From the NCBI RefSeq assembly GCF_005144795.1, contig NZ_SWFJ01000001.1, positions 186,001-250,000 on the forward strand: a stretch of 64,000 nucleotides of DNA. Reading direction: 5' to 3'. Shown piece by piece: positions 8,814-20,234 of this stretch (the first letter of the stretch is position 1; the number at the start of each line of letters is the position of its first letter). The notes under the pieces were generated by a model that saw only the letters and a program-made list of their open reading frames with translations, did no database searches and was not told where the DNA came from. Both the position numbers and the translations under genes were made by a program. This DNA is from Streptococcus mitis (lineage in GTDB: Bacteria; Bacillota; Bacilli; Lactobacillales; Streptococcaceae).

Positions 8814-10703
8814 AGAAATACTACGATTTTTACCTTCCAGATACACCATCAAAATAGAAATATCTGCAGGATTTACTCCCGAAATACGGCTGGCTTGTCC
8901 GATGGTTTCTGGATTGATGAGTTTGAACTTCTGACGGGCTTCGGTTGCGATAGAGTCAATGTCATCCCAGTCGATATTAGCTGGAATGCGTTTTTCTTCC
9001 ATACGTTTCATCTTGGCAACCTGATCCATGGCTTTGGAAATATAGCCTTCGTACTTGATTTCTGTTTCAATCAATTCGATAATCTTGTCATCCAAGTCTT
9101 CAGCAGCTGGTCCGATGAAGGCCACCACATCTTGGTAAGAAACTTCTGGACGGCGAAGGAATTCCTTGGATGTCACTGCATCTGTCAAAGGCTTGAAACC
9201 CATCTCCTCAACCTTGGCATTTGTTTCCTTGACTGGCTTGAGTTTGATGCTATCTAGGCGTTTCATCTCATTATCAAATTGATTTTTCTTGATTTCAAAG
9301 CGAGCCCAGCGTTCATCATCCACAAGGCCAATCTCACGTCCCATCTTAGTCAAACGCATATCAGCATTGTCATGGCGGAGAATGAGACGGTATTCCGCAC
9401 GACTGGTCAAGAGACGGTAGGGTTCAATGGTTCCCTTGGTCACCAAGTCATCAATCATGACCCCAATATAACCGTCACTACGCTTCAAAATCAACTCAGG
9501 CTTGCCTTGGATTTTCAGAGCCGCATTGATACCCGCGATAATCCCTTGGCCTGCTGCCTCTTCGTAACCTGACGTTCCATTTGTCTGACCAGCAGTGAAA
9601 AGTCCGGAAATTTTCTTGGTTTCCAGAGTCGCACGTAACTGATGAGGCAAGACCATGTCGTACTCAATGGCATAACCTGTTCGCATCATCTCTGCATTTT
9701 CCAAACCTTTGATGGAATGAACCAAGTCACGTTGGACATCCTCAGGCAAACTAGTTGATAGACCTTGAACATAGACTTCCTCAGTATTGCGCCCTTCTGG
9801 CTCAAGGAAAAGTTGGTGACGTTCCTTATCTGCAAAGCGCACAATCTTATCCTCAATCGATGGACAGTAACGAGGTCCCACTCCCTTGACCACACCTGTA
9901 AACATAGGCGCACGGTGGAGATTGTTTTGGATAATCTCATGACTGGTACCATTGGTATAGGTCAACCAGCATGGCACTTGGTCTTTGACATAATCCTCAT
10001 CACGTGAAGTGTATGAGAAATGATTAGGCGCTTCGTCTCCTGGCTGAATCTCTGTCACATCATAATTGATAGAAGAAGCCTTGACACGTGGAGGTGTTCC
10101 TGTCTTGAAACGACCAATTTCGAGTCCTAATTCCTTGAGATTATCAGCAAGGTTAATAGAAGCCAAGCTGTGGTTAGGACCTGATGAGTACTTGAGGTCT
10201 CCGATGATAATTTCCCCACGGAGAGCAGTTCCTGTGGTCACAATAACAGCCTTAGCAGCATACTCTTGATGGGTCGCTGTACGAACACCGACAACCTTGC
10301 CATCTTCCACCAAAATCTCATCAATCATGGTCTGACGAAGGGTCAGATTTTCTTGATTTTCAACCGTCTTGCGCATTTCCTTAGAGTAAAGTTCCTTGTC
10401 AGCCTGCGCACGAAGGGCACGAACAGCTGGTCCCTTCCCTGTGTTGAGCATCTTCATCTGGATGTAAGTCTTGTCAATAGTTTTGGCCATCTCACCACCT
10501 AGGGCATCGACTTCACGCACAACAATCCCCTTGGCAGAACCACCGATAGAGGGATTACAAGGCATGAAAGCCAGCATTTCAATGTTGATGGTCGCAAGTA
10601 AGACCTTACAGCCCATACGGCTAGCGGCCAAGGAAGCCTCGACCCCAGCGTGTCCCGCACCTATTACAATAATATCGTATTCTTCAGTAAAATTATATGT
10701 CAT
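8790..10703 (-). CDS. mnmG: tRNA uridine-5-carboxymethylaminomethyl synthesis enzyme MnmG
   Basis: A 637-residue FAD protein, the usual length. The dinucleotide fold is at [19 protein letters not shown] near residue 14, and the active-site cysteine motif MPCNPSIGG lies near residue 48. With MnmE it makes the cmnm5 group on wobble U34. The last eight residues (KTLQKSK and stop) are encoded by the inverted end of an intergenic repeat, so the native C-terminus has been replaced at the tip. Confidence 0.96.
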   Translation of the reverse strand: MTYNFTEEYDIIVIGAGHAGVEASLAASRMGCKVLLATINIEMLAFMPCNPSIGGSAKGIVVREVDALGGEMAKTIDKTYIQMKMLNTGKGPAVRALRAQADKELYSKEMRKTVENQENLTLRQTMIDEILVEDGKVVGVRTATHQEYAAKAVIVTTGTALRGEIIIGDLKYSSGPNHSLASINLADNLKELGLEIGRFKTGTPPRVKASSINYDVTEIQPGDEAPNHFSYTSRDEDYVKDQVPCWLTYTNGTSHEIIQNNLHRAPMFTGVVKGVGPRYCPSIEDKIVRFADKERHQLFLEPEGRNTEEVYVQGLSTSLPEDVQRDLVHSIKGLENAEMMRTGYAIEYDMVLPHQLRATLETKKISGLFTAGQTNGTSGYEEAAGQGIIAGINAALKIQGKPELILKRSDGYIGVMIDDLVTKGTIEPYRLLTSRAEYRLILRHDNADMRLTKMGREIGLVDDERWARFEIKKNQFDNEMKRLDSIKLKPVKETNAKVEEMGFKPLTDAVTSKEFLRRPEVSYQDVVAFIGPAAEDLDDKIIELIETEIKYEGYISKAMDQVAKMKRMEEKRIPANIDWDDIDSIATEARQKFKLINPETIGQASRISGVNPADISILMVYLEGKNRSISKTLQKSK

Positions 10704-11124
10704 TTCTTAACCTTTCAAAAATTTCTCGCAAATAAGGAACTAACTTCTCCTCCTCTAGAGCTTGATTCATAGTGACCCATTTAAAGCGTGTATGCTCTTC
10801 AGGATCTAATCTGATAATTGGCTTATCCCCAACCCACTCTGCTTTATAAACTAAGCGAGTAAAGACAGTATCCTTAGAGGTATCCAGTTGACTATCTTCG
10901 TGAAGAAGTTTGAGCGAACTGCTATCTAGCCTAACTCCCACTTCTTCAATGCATTCTCTAAGAGCACCATCTTGCGGAAGTTCACCCTTTTCAACCCCGC
11001 CACCAGGAATATCCCAGTAAGTTGGATAAACGTTGGGTTGTCCTCTTTTAATTTCCGAACGCTGAATGAGCAAATAATCACCACCATTATGAACAAGTAC
11101 ATGGGCAATAAGCTTAACCATCAT
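10693..11124 (-). CDS. NUDIX hydrolase
   Basis: A 143-residue protein with a complete NUDIX box, GGVEKGE...RECIEEVGV, around residues 42-64. It hydrolyses a nucleoside diphosphate linked to another group, but the substrate is not evident. It overlaps the mnmG start by 11 bases and follows another NUDIX gene closely. Confidence 0.85.
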   Translation of the reverse strand: MMVKLIAHVLVHNGGDYLLIQRSEIKRGQPNVYPTYWDIPGGGVEKGELPQDGALRECIEEVGVRLDSSSLKLLHEDSQLDTSKDTVFTRLVYKAEWVGDKPIIRLDPEEHTRFKWVTMNQALEEEKLVPYLREIFERLRNDI

Positions 11125-11132
11125 TTTCTCTC

Positions 11133-11588
11133 CTATTCCTCAAGATGAATGTGTCGCAGTTGGTCGTCCCAATCGGGTAGGGCTGTTTTTAAAAAAGCTG
11201 GAACTAGATGGATATCCTTAAGCTTATCTAAGTCAATCCATTCACAGGGTTGCGTTTTCTCATCTTCCTGCATGGTCAGTGGGGCATCTTCAAGCAAGTC
11301 CACCAGATAATGAAACTCGATATTGTGATAGGAAACACCATCCTGTTCAAAACGATTTTCAACCACGAAAGCTAGTTGCCCAGCTTGAGCTTTGACACCC
11401 AGTTCTTCCCTCACTTCACGGACTACCGCGTCTTCCGTGCTTTCATTGACTTGAATCGCACCGCCAATAGTATAATACTTGCCCTTATCTTTGGTGACTA
11501 GAAGCTTGCGATTTTGGACAATCAAGGCTGTCGCCCGAACTCCAAAAACCGTATTTCCTACTTTTGTCCGAAAGTCTTGCTGAGTCAT
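11133..11588 (-). CDS. NUDIX hydrolase
   Basis: A 151-residue protein with the NUDIX box GGAIQVNE...REVREELGV. I choose the ATG at 11588 (MTQQDFR) over an upstream ATG at 11615, because a GGGAAAGGA ribosome site sits just before it. It is eight bases from the next NUDIX gene and probably in one transcript with mnmG. Substrate unknown. Confidence 0.85.
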   Translation of the reverse strand: MTQQDFRTKVGNTVFGVRATALIVQNRKLLVTKDKGKYYTIGGAIQVNESTEDAVVREVREELGVKAQAGQLAFVVENRFEQDGVSYHNIEFHYLVDLLEDAPLTMQEDEKTQPCEWIDLDKLKDIHLVPAFLKTALPDWDDQLRHIHLEE

Positions 11589-11728
11589 TCTTGTCCTTTC
11601 CCTTAAACGACACAAAAACAGTCAAAACTCCAAAGAAGTGCAGGACAAAAAAGCCTGCAACATCCATGAGCTTTGACCATCATTTCTATTGCTTTTATTA
11701 TTGTAGCAAATTGAGAAAATTTGTCAAT

Positions 11729-12928
<1,200 letters not shown>

Positions 12929-13108
12929 TCATTATAACATGCTTAGATAGAGAAGACAAGAAAGAGGCTGATAATCTGATATTCTCTTTGATAGAAACAT
13001 CAATATAATCACAAAAAAGACAATGTGCAGCCAAATCTCGATTCTACTTATAAACTTATTTATAAAATAAGCTAAAAATGATATACTGTAATTAGGAGGA
13101 AGTCGTAC

Positions 13109-13144
13109 ATGATCCCTTTAAGATACTACCATCCATGTGCGTAG
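13109..13144 (+). CDS. possible 11-residue leader peptide
   Basis: ATG at 13109 has the best ribosome site in the region (AGGAGGAAG) and a -10 element TATACT (13082-13087) just upstream. It encodes MIPLRYYHPCA and stops at 13144, overlapping the GTG start of the following gene at 13137 in another frame. It may couple translation of the surface protein or be a regulatory leader. An AT-rich near-palindrome (CTTATTTATAAAATAAG) lies upstream of the -10. Confidence 0.4.
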   Translation: MIPLRYYHPCA

Positions 13145-14030
13145 AACGATTGTGAAAAACTACAAAGATATCCTAAAATCAAAAAATACTATTTTTACTA
13201 TCATTATTGTTGTAGGTCTTGGACTTTTAATAGGCTTAGTCATTCATCAAGAACATATCCAAGCAGAGAGAGGGAACATCGCTCTCAGCAGACAACATAA
13301 GAATGGACAAGATGTTGAACAAGTAAAAAATGCCATTAAAGACTTCAATATTGGTTCTGAAACGATTATAGAGGATTGGAAAAAAATCCAAGAATTGAAG
13401 CCAACCTCTGACGAAGGCAAAAAGACATTAGCAGATTTCCTTACTTCTACGGCCGATAAAATCACTAATCATTATACTGAAAAAGCTTTAAAATTGGATA
13501 TAAAGGAATCCGATAGCCAGTTTGAAGATAAACAAACACTTGAAACAGCCATCACTTCCTTACAAAAAATACTAGAAATTATTAAAAGTGTCAATTCCAC
13601 AAGAGAACAAGCCACTATTGATGAAAAAATAAAACCCATTCAAGAACTGATTTCTAAATTCCAAAAGCAAGTTGAAGTCTTGACCAAAAAAGAAGAACAA
13701 AAGTCTAATAAAAAAGAAACAGAAACGACTAGTAGTGAGGGAGAAAGAGAGACACATTCTTCAGAAGGAGGCAGCTACACTCCAACCTATACTGGGTCAA
13801 ATGGGAACAGATATAATTCACAAGCACCTGCAAGCGAGCAATATTCATCTGATGGTGCTAGAAGTGGGGAAAACACTGCTACCAATACACGAGATCAAGC
13901 TACTGATACTGCAGGAGCCCAAGGAGATACGAATACCAATAATAATAGTAATAATGCTGAGGTTCGCGATACTAACAGTAATAATCGCACTAATTCAGCT
14001 GGAGAAACTCCAGAATCCCGTCAGCCGTAA
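13137..14030 (+). CDS. membrane-anchored surface protein of unknown function
   Basis: A 297-residue protein with a GTG start at 13137 (another GTG at 13152). One N-terminal membrane segment (residues about 19-37) is followed by a mostly helical, charged ectodomain (about 45-185) and a Ser/Thr/Asn/Gly-rich disordered tail to the end. No LPXTG motif, lipobox or choline-binding repeats are present, so it is anchored by its N-terminus. It lies next to mnmA where pneumococci, as I recall, carry pspA; this protein is unrelated to PspA. Function unknown. Confidence 0.7.
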   Translation: MRRTIVKNYKDILKSKNTIFTIIIVVGLGLLIGLVIHQEHIQAERGNIALSRQHKNGQDVEQVKNAIKDFNIGSETIIEDWKKIQELKPTSDEGKKTLADFLTSTADKITNHYTEKALKLDIKESDSQFEDKQTLETAITSLQKILEIIKSVNSTREQATIDEKIKPIQELISKFQKQVEVLTKKEEQKSNKKETETTSSEGERETHSSEGGSYTPTYTGSNGNRYNSQAPASEQYSSDGARSGENTATNTRDQATDTAGAQGDTNTNNNSNNAEVRDTNSNNRTNSAGETPESRQP

Positions 14031-14084
14031 GCAATCTGTCATTACTACTATTTAAAAATTGTCTTTTGTCAAATAAAAGCACAC

Positions 14085-14110
14085 AAAAAGAGCCATCAAA
14101 GGCTCTTTTT
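14085..14110. terminator. bidirectional terminator
   Basis: AAAAAGAGCC-ATCAAA-GGCTCTTTTT is a perfect stem with T runs on both strands, serving the surface protein gene and the convergent LysM gene. Confidence 0.88.
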
Positions 14111-14117
14111 CTATTTC

Positions 14118-14768
14118 TTAATACCAGCCGTTGTTAAGCCAGAAGTTTTTAGCAGCAGTCCATGAACCGTAACGTCCTGCAACATAGGCATCTGCCACAC
14201 GTTCTTGGTTAGCAGCTGAGTAGTCACCGTTCAAGTATGAATCTGTCAATTGGTAACGTCCGATGTATTGGCCGTTTGTAGCTGTGTAACTACCACCTGA
14301 TTCTTTTTGTGCAATCCATTCTTTAGCTTCTGCTTCAGAACCGCTTACAGTTGCAGCTGGTGCTGAAGTTTCTGCTACAGCAACAGTTTCTTCTGCTGCA
14401 GGTGTGCTTGCAGCTGGTGCTGCTTCTTCTACTACTTCTGTAGTTTCTGCTGCTGGAGCTGAAACAGTTTCATCTTGAGCAGCTGGTGCTGCATAAGTAG
14501 TTGGCGCTGGTGTTGCAGCAGGCGCTACAGGGCCATCGATAACCAACTCTTGACCAACATAAATCAAATGAATGTTGTCGATGTGGTTGTTTTCTGCCAA
14601 TTTCTCAACAGTTGTGTTGTGAGTTTCAGCGATTTCTGAAAGTGTATCACCTTCTTTAACAGTGTAAGTTGATGATTCTTGGGCAGATACAAATGATGGA
14701 GCAAATACTGTAAACAAGGCAGCTACTCCTGCAAGAGTTGTTTTAATCTTTTTAGTTGTTGATTTCAT
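14118..14768 (-). CDS. secreted LysM-domain cell wall protein, transglycosylase-like
   Basis: A 216-residue secreted protein: signal peptide ending about residue 29 (PSFVSAQES), one LysM peptidoglycan-binding domain (YTVKEGDTLSEIAE, residues about 34-78), an Ala/Pro/Thr/Glu linker (80-145) and a C-terminal lysozyme/transglycosylase-like region with a candidate catalytic glutamate in AQKESGGSYTA. Such proteins remodel or cut the wall and are commonly WalRK-regulated in streptococci. I found TGTAAC and TGTAAT half-sites upstream but no properly spaced pair. Confidence 0.85.
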   Translation of the reverse strand: MKSTTKKIKTTLAGVAALFTVFAPSFVSAQESSTYTVKEGDTLSEIAETHNTTVEKLAENNHIDNIHLIYVGQELVIDGPVAPAATPAPTTYAAPAAQDETVSAPAAETTEVVEEAAPAASTPAAEETVAVAETSAPAATVSGSEAEAKEWIAQKESGGSYTATNGQYIGRYQLTDSYLNGDYSAANQERVADAYVAGRYGSWTAAKNFWLNNGWY

Positions 14769-14968
14769 ATTTGAAAATTCTCCTTCTTTCTATAGTTCTA
14801 TCATACCCTTTAAATATTACCGTTTCTTGACACTTTTATGTAGAAATATTACAAAAGTATTTTTTATTTCCCTAAACAAGCTATTTTTTGTTACAAAAGA
14901 TGCTTTTTTATGCTATTTGTAGTGTAAAAAGGTTTTCATCCACAATTAAAGCCAAGACCTTCATTCTT

Positions 14969-14977
14969 TGATATAAT
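14969..14977 (+). promoter_or_regulatory. extended -10 of sdaAB
   Basis: TGATATAAT, an extended -10, lies 31 bases before the sdaAB start. No good -35 is seen. Confidence 0.5.
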
Positions 14978-15007
14978 AGAGATAAGAATTTTTATAAGGG
15001 GAAACTG

Positions 15008-15679
15008 ATGAAATCACTTCGTTTTCAATCTGTCTTTGATATCATCGGACCAGTTATGATTGGCCCATCTAGTAGCCATACCGCTGGTGCTGTTCGTATT
15101 GGGAAGATTGTCTCTTCCATTTTTGATGATACTCCGACAGAAGTTGAATTCCAACTTTTTAACTCATTTGCCAAGACCTATCGTGGTCACGGAACAGACC
15201 TAGCCCTTGTTGCAGGTATTTTGGGCATGGATACAGATGATCCTGAAATCCCAAACAGCCTGGAAATTGCCCACAAGCGCGGTATCAAGATTGTCTGGAC
15301 CATTCAGAAAGACAGTAATGCTCCTCATCCAAACACCACTAAAATTACCGTTAAAAATGCCCACAAGACCATCAGCGTGACTGGTATTTCTATCGGTGGA
15401 GGGAATATTCAGGTAACCGAACTCAATGGCTTTGCCGTCTCTCTCAATATGAATACACCGACTATCATCATTGTTCATCAAGATATTCCAGGTATGATTG
15501 CACTTGTTACGGAGGCACTTTCTCGCTATGATATCAATATCGCCCAGATGAATGTCACTCGTGAAAAAGCTGGTGAAAAAGCCATTATGATTATCGAAGT
15601 CGATAGTCGCAACTGTGATGAGGCCATCGAAGAAATTCGAAAAATCCCTCATCTCCACAATGTCAATTTCTTTAAATAG
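15008..15679 (+). CDS. sdaAB: L-serine dehydratase, beta subunit
   Basis: A 223-residue protein with the serine dehydratase beta motif MIGPSSSHTAGAVRIG near residue 17 and a C-terminal ACT domain (PGMIALVTEALSRYDINIAQ). With the alpha subunit encoded 8 bases downstream it forms an iron-sulfur enzyme converting L-serine to pyruvate and ammonia. Confidence 0.95.
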   Translation: MKSLRFQSVFDIIGPVMIGPSSSHTAGAVRIGKIVSSIFDDTPTEVEFQLFNSFAKTYRGHGTDLALVAGILGMDTDDPEIPNSLEIAHKRGIKIVWTIQKDSNAPHPNTTKITVKNAHKTISVTGISIGGGNIQVTELNGFAVSLNMNTPTIIIVHQDIPGMIALVTEALSRYDINIAQMNVTREKAGEKAIMIIEVDSRNCDEAIEEIRKIPHLHNVNFFK

Positions 15680-15687
15680 GAGGAAGC

Positions 15688-16560
15688 ATGTTTTATTCTA
15701 TTAAAGAATTGGTCGAGCAAGCAGATCTGGACTTTCAAGGAAATGTCGCAGAACTCATGATTACAACAGAGTTTGAATTGACAGGTCGCGAACGTGAAGA
15801 AGTCTTCCTTCTCATGGAACGCAATCTGGAAGTCATGAAAGCCTCTGTCCAACTTGGCCTCAATGAAAATAAATCTCGTAGTGGCCTGACAGGTGGGGAT
15901 GCTGCCAAATTGGATCACTACATCAAAAACGGAAACACTCTGTCAGATTACACAATTCTCTCTGCTGCCCGAAATGCTATCGCAGTCAATGAACATAATG
16001 CTAAAATGGGCTTGGTTTGTGCCACTCCGACCGCAGGAAGTGCTGGCTGTCTGCCCTCAGTTCTAACAGCTGCTATTGAAAAATTAGACCTCAGTCACGA
16101 GCAACAACTGGATTTCCTCTTTGCTGCCGGTGCCTTTGGACTAGTCATCGCAAACAATGCCTCTATCTCAGGTGCTGAAGGTGGCTGTCAGGCCGAGGTT
16201 GGTTCGGCCTCTGCTATGAGTGCTGCAGCCTTGACTCTAGCTGCCGGTGGAACACCTTATCAGGCCAGCCAGGCCATTGCCTTTGTCATTAAAAATATGC
16301 TAGGCCTCATCTGTGACCCTGTTGCCGGCTTGGTCGAAGTTCCCTGCGTCAAGCGCAATGCTATGGGAGCTAGCTTTGCCTTCATCGCAGCAGACATGGC
16401 TCTGGCAGGTATCGAATCTAAAATCCCTGTGGATGAGGTTATCGATGCCATGTACCAAGTGGGGTCAAGCATGCCAACTGCCTTTCGTGAAACAGCTGAA
16501 GGTGGACTCGCTGCCACCCCTACTGGTCGTCGCCTCCAAAAAGAAATTTTCGGAGAATAA
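15688..16560 (+). CDS. sdaAA: L-serine dehydratase, iron-sulfur alpha subunit
   Basis: A 290-residue catalytic subunit. Cysteines in SAGCLPSVL, GAEGGCQAEVG, ICDPVAG and VPCVKRNA are those expected to hold the 4Fe-4S cluster. It is preceded by an AGGAGG-type site and lies in one operon with sdaAB and probably the HAD gene. Confidence 0.95.
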   Translation: MFYSIKELVEQADLDFQGNVAELMITTEFELTGREREEVFLLMERNLEVMKASVQLGLNENKSRSGLTGGDAAKLDHYIKNGNTLSDYTILSAARNAIAVNEHNAKMGLVCATPTAGSAGCLPSVLTAAIEKLDLSHEQQLDFLFAAGAFGLVIANNASISGAEGGCQAEVGSASAMSAAALTLAAGGTPYQASQAIAFVIKNMLGLICDPVAGLVEVPCVKRNAMGASFAFIAADMALAGIESKIPVDEVIDAMYQVGSSMPTAFRETAEGGLAATPTGRRLQKEIFGE

Positions 16561-16581
16561 GCTTATCAAATAGGAGAAACC

Positions 16582-17214
16582 ATGACCTCTATCACAGCTA
16601 TCTTTTTCGATCTAGATGGAACCCTCGTTGACAGTTCTATCGGGATTCACAATGCCTTTACCCATACCTTTAAGGAGCTCGGGGTGCCTAGCCCTGATGC
16701 CAAAACTATTCGTGGTTTTATGGGACCGCCCCTCGAAAGTAGTTTTGCGACCTGCCTTCCCAAAGACCAAATTTCTGAGGCTGTCCAGATATACCGTTCT
16801 TACTACAAGGCAAAAGGCATCCATGAAGCTCAACTCTTTCCTCAGATTGTAGACTTGCTTGGGGAGTTATCGAGCAGTTATCCACTCTATATCACCACGA
16901 CAAAAAATACTCCAACTGCTCAAGATATGACTAAAAATTTGGGAATCTATCATTTCTTTGATGGCATTTATGGTTCCAGCCCTGAAGCACCTCATAAGGC
17001 AGATGTCATTCGCCAAGCCTTGCAGGCACATCAACTAGAACCAGAACAAGCCATCATCATCGGAGATACCAAGTTTGATATGCTGGGAGCTCAAGAAACA
17101 GGTATTCAGAAATTAGCCGTCACTTGGGGATTTGGAGAGCAAGCAGATTTACTAAACTATCAGCCTGATTATATCGCTCACAAACCCATAGAAGTTTTGG
17201 AGTATTTTCAATAA
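16582..17214 (+). CDS. HAD-family phosphatase, phosphoglycolate phosphatase-like
   Basis: A 210-residue HAD hydrolase with motif I FFDLDGTLVDSS (residues about 9-20), motif II threonines in YITTTKNTP and motif IV GDTKFDMLGA. It probably removes phosphate from a small metabolite. Its position 21 bases after sdaAA suggests co-transcription. Confidence 0.85.
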   Translation: MTSITAIFFDLDGTLVDSSIGIHNAFTHTFKELGVPSPDAKTIRGFMGPPLESSFATCLPKDQISEAVQIYRSYYKAKGIHEAQLFPQIVDLLGELSSSYPLYITTTKNTPTAQDMTKNLGIYHFFDGIYGSSPEAPHKADVIRQALQAHQLEPEQAIIIGDTKFDMLGAQETGIQKLAVTWGFGEQADLLNYQPDYIAHKPIEVLEYFQ

Positions 17215-17273
17215 CATAGACTGGGCAAAAACCCCATTTCAAAAGAAAATGGAGCAAGTTTCTACATAACAAA

Positions 17274-17320
17274 ACGCATATTACCAAGGTTCTTCAGACC
17301 TGATAATATGCGTTCTTCTT
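17274..17320. terminator. bidirectional terminator
   Basis: A perfect 10-base stem, ACGCATATTA (17274-17283) and TAATATGCGT (17304-17313), followed by a T-rich tail, between two convergent genes. Confidence 0.8.
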
Positions 17321-17322
17321 TT

Positions 17323-19173
17323 TTATTCAACGTGGGTTGTTTGATTGGCAAAGGCGATAATGGCTTGCTTCAACTCATCTCCACTAAGAGTGCGGAACTC
17401 TTCAATCTTTTGATCGATGGCTTCTAGAGGCATGACATTAACCTTACCAACGAAAATCTTATCCATAACTTGGTTATCAACCAGTTCGGTTGATACCAAG
17501 AGTTCTTCGTAAAGTTTTTCGCCTGGGCGGATTCCAACTTCAACAATTGGAATTTCGCTTTCGGTGTGTCCACTTAGAAGGACCATTTTTTTGGCCAAGT
17601 CATAAATCTTGACTGGTTTACCCATATCAAGGATAAAGACTTCCCCATCCTTGGCATAGGCACCAGCATGGATAACCAAACGGCTAGCTTCTGGAATGGT
17701 CATAAAGTAACGGGTCATGCGGAAGTCTGTCACCGTTACAGGACCGCCTTCAGCAATCTGACGTTCAAAGACAGGAATCACACTACCTCGGCTACCAAGA
17801 ACATTCCCAAAACGAACCGCACAGTAAGTCGATTGGCTACGTTGGTTAAAACCAGTGACAATCAACTCCGCCACGCGCTTGGTTGCTCCCATAACATTTG
17901 GTGGATTAACCGCCTTATCTGTCGAAATCATAACCATCTTAGGTACTTTAGCTTCATCAACAGCCTTAGCAACATTGTAGGTTCCACGGATATTGTTTTT
18001 GAAGGCTTCTTTTGGATTGCGCTCCATCATAGGAACGTGCTTGTGGGCTGCCGCATGATAAACAATAGCTGGCTTGTACTGCTCAAAGACTTGCAACAAG
18101 CGGTCATAGTCTTGAATATCCGCAATCACAGGTACATAATCAATCCCTTGGAACTTACGAATCAATTCATGATACACAAGATAGATTGAGTTTTCCCCAT
18201 GACCGAGCAAGACGATACGTTCAGGATTGAAGCGACTAACTTGGCGACAGATTTCAGAACCGATTGAACCTCCAGCACCTGTGACTAAGATTGTTTTTCC
18301 AGTAAGTTCTGCGCCCAGACGCGATTCGTCAAGACGAATTTCCTGACGACCCAAAAGGTCTGTGATATCAATCTTCTGGAAGCCTCCACCTGCTTGGTGA
18401 AGTCCTTGAACAACCGTTTCAACTTTAGGCATCTTGTAACATTTGACACCCAGTTTATTACACATCTGCAAGATACGCTCATATTCTGACGGGTCAAGTG
18501 ACGGAATCGCAACGATAACACGCTCGATTTGATGGCGTTTGGCTAATTCAGGCAGATTATCATATGAACCCAAAACAGGGATTCCACCAAGTTTTTGACC
18601 CTTTTTCTTAGAATCCTTGTCCAAAATACCGACAAGTTCTAATTCACTAGTTGGATGTTGGTAACTATCCATAAAGAGAGCTCCACCATCACCGGCACCG
18701 ATCAAGAAGGTCCGACGGTGTTCTCCATCACCACTGCCTTTTTTGCGTTTGGAGTAGATTAACTGCCAAGTAATCCGTGGCAATAAAATCAAGAAAGTAC
18801 TCAACAATATAAAGAGCACGATAAAACGGATAGAGAAGAGAGGCAAGAAGGCATAGCAGATACTATATGACAAGATACTGCTAGCAGTCACACCAAAAAA
18901 GATTTTCATGAAATCCGTAATCTTGCTGTAACGACTAATACTAGCGTTCAACCCCCAAAATCCAATCATCAATTGATAGAACAGGAAGGCCAAACTCGTA
19001 TAGATAATGTAGTCAACAGGTGCTGGATTAATCAAGCCGTAGAATAAGATATAAGATACAATGATGGAAACCACCATACTCAAAATATCAAATATTCCCC
19101 AGAAAACCTGTTTTTGTTGTTTATTTAAAATTTCCACCAGATCAATCACATAATCTGTGAGTTTTTTATTCAT
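17323..19173 (-). CDS. CapD/EpsC-like membrane nucleotide-sugar 4,6-dehydratase
   Basis: A 616-residue protein with four N-terminal membrane segments (residues about 20-130), a first nucleotide fold with IGAGDGGALFMDS near 155, and a C-terminal short-chain dehydrogenase domain with GAGGSIGSEICRQ near 295 and STDKAVNPPNVMGATKR. This is the layout of PglF/CapD UDP-GlcNAc 4,6-dehydratases that start amino-sugar synthesis for glycans. It is likely paired with the glycosyltransferase gene upstream. Confidence 0.88.
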   Translation of the reverse strand: MNKKLTDYVIDLVEILNKQQKQVFWGIFDILSMVVSIIVSYILFYGLINPAPVDYIIYTSLAFLFYQLMIGFWGLNASISRYSKITDFMKIFFGVTASSILSYSICYAFLPLFSIRFIVLFILLSTFLILLPRITWQLIYSKRKKGSGDGEHRRTFLIGAGDGGALFMDSYQHPTSELELVGILDKDSKKKGQKLGGIPVLGSYDNLPELAKRHQIERVIVAIPSLDPSEYERILQMCNKLGVKCYKMPKVETVVQGLHQAGGGFQKIDITDLLGRQEIRLDESRLGAELTGKTILVTGAGGSIGSEICRQVSRFNPERIVLLGHGENSIYLVYHELIRKFQGIDYVPVIADIQDYDRLLQVFEQYKPAIVYHAAAHKHVPMMERNPKEAFKNNIRGTYNVAKAVDEAKVPKMVMISTDKAVNPPNVMGATKRVAELIVTGFNQRSQSTYCAVRFGNVLGSRGSVIPVFERQIAEGGPVTVTDFRMTRYFMTIPEASRLVIHAGAYAKDGEVFILDMGKPVKIYDLAKKMVLLSGHTESEIPIVEVGIRPGEKLYEELLVSTELVDNQVMDKIFVGKVNVMPLEAIDQKIEEFRTLSGDELKQAIIAFANQTTHVE

Positions 19174-19249
19174 AGGAATTTACTCCTCCTTAAAAGAGTT
19201 AAAGGATTCTATTGCTATAATAATATAATTTGCTTGTTTTGTCTATAAC

Positions 19250-20080
19250 TTATTTGCTTTTTCTTAAAAGCTTGACAAAGATAAACTGACGTACAAAGCC
19301 CGGACAGAGTGCAACGATTGCTTGAATGGCAATGCTTTTCGCATATTCCATGTAAGAAATTTGCCCTCTCTTCAATATGCGCTGACGAGCTTGACGATAG
19401 AGTTTGAGGTAACGCAGTCCCCCACGACGCTCAAACATTCCTGCTCCAACACGAACCTTACACAAGATTTGATCCAGATTTCCAGTCTTAGCTTCTGCAG
19501 CAATCATATTGAGCCAGAGGAGGTCATCCTCCATATAAAGGCCATCCTCATAGTTGCCTGCCTTGAGAACCATGTCCTTCTTGAACATGACAGTCATGTG
19601 GTTAAAGGCACTTCTCATTCTTTGATAAGCTACAATATCTGCATGCTGGGTTGGAACACGACGGTAAGAAACGATCTCATCAGGATTGTCAATAAACTCT
19701 GCAATATGTCCACCTAATAGATCGAGGTTATCCTTCTCCATTAGCTGAACCTGTTTCTCAAAACGATTTGGAACAGCTATATCATCCGTATCCATACGGG
19801 CAATAATATCATACTGGCACTGTAAAACACCGTATCGAAGAGCCAGACCCAAACCTTGATTCTGCTCAAGAGGATAGCGTTTCACTGGAATATCAGACTC
19901 AGCTTCAACCTGGTCTAATATCTGATAGAGTTCTGGTGTGAGAGGTCCATCCTCTACGAGAACCAATTCGCTCGGTTGCAAGGTTTGATTTTGAATACTA
20001 TTAATGGCATCTCTCAAAAATGTCGGATTTTCCTTTACATAGACCGACATCAAGACGCTAATTTTTTGCTTTTCAAGCAC
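19250..20080 (-). CDS. family 2 glycosyltransferase
   Basis: A 276-residue GT-A enzyme. The N-terminal ISVLMSVYVKENP and the metal-binding MDTDDIA (near residue 96) are typical of GT2. A hydrophobic C-terminal segment could associate it with the membrane. It lies 76 bases upstream of the sugar dehydratase gene, suggesting a shared role in glycan synthesis. Confidence 0.88.
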   Translation of the reverse strand: MLEKQKISVLMSVYVKENPTFLRDAINSIQNQTLQPSELVLVEDGPLTPELYQILDQVEAESDIPVKRYPLEQNQGLGLALRYGVLQCQYDIIARMDTDDIAVPNRFEKQVQLMEKDNLDLLGGHIAEFIDNPDEIVSYRRVPTQHADIVAYQRMRSAFNHMTVMFKKDMVLKAGNYEDGLYMEDDLLWLNMIAAEAKTGNLDQILCKVRVGAGMFERRGGLRYLKLYRQARQRILKRGQISYMEYAKSIAIQAIVALCPGFVRQFIFVKLLRKSK

Positions 20081-20234
20081 AGTTTTTCTCCAATATATAG
20101 ATTTCCTTCCACTATTTTATCATAATTTTCAAGACTTTCCTATTTTTATCTTGAAAGCCAGAAACCTTACTTGACATTATAGGAAAAAAGCCTTAAAATA
20201 AGCTGTTATTAAAATCAGCTAGAAGAGGTATTAT

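Noticed and set aside
14769..14900. Possible WalR box upstream of the LysM gene
   Set aside because: TGTAAC and TGTAAT hexamers occur but not as a correctly spaced direct repeat, so I did not annotate it.
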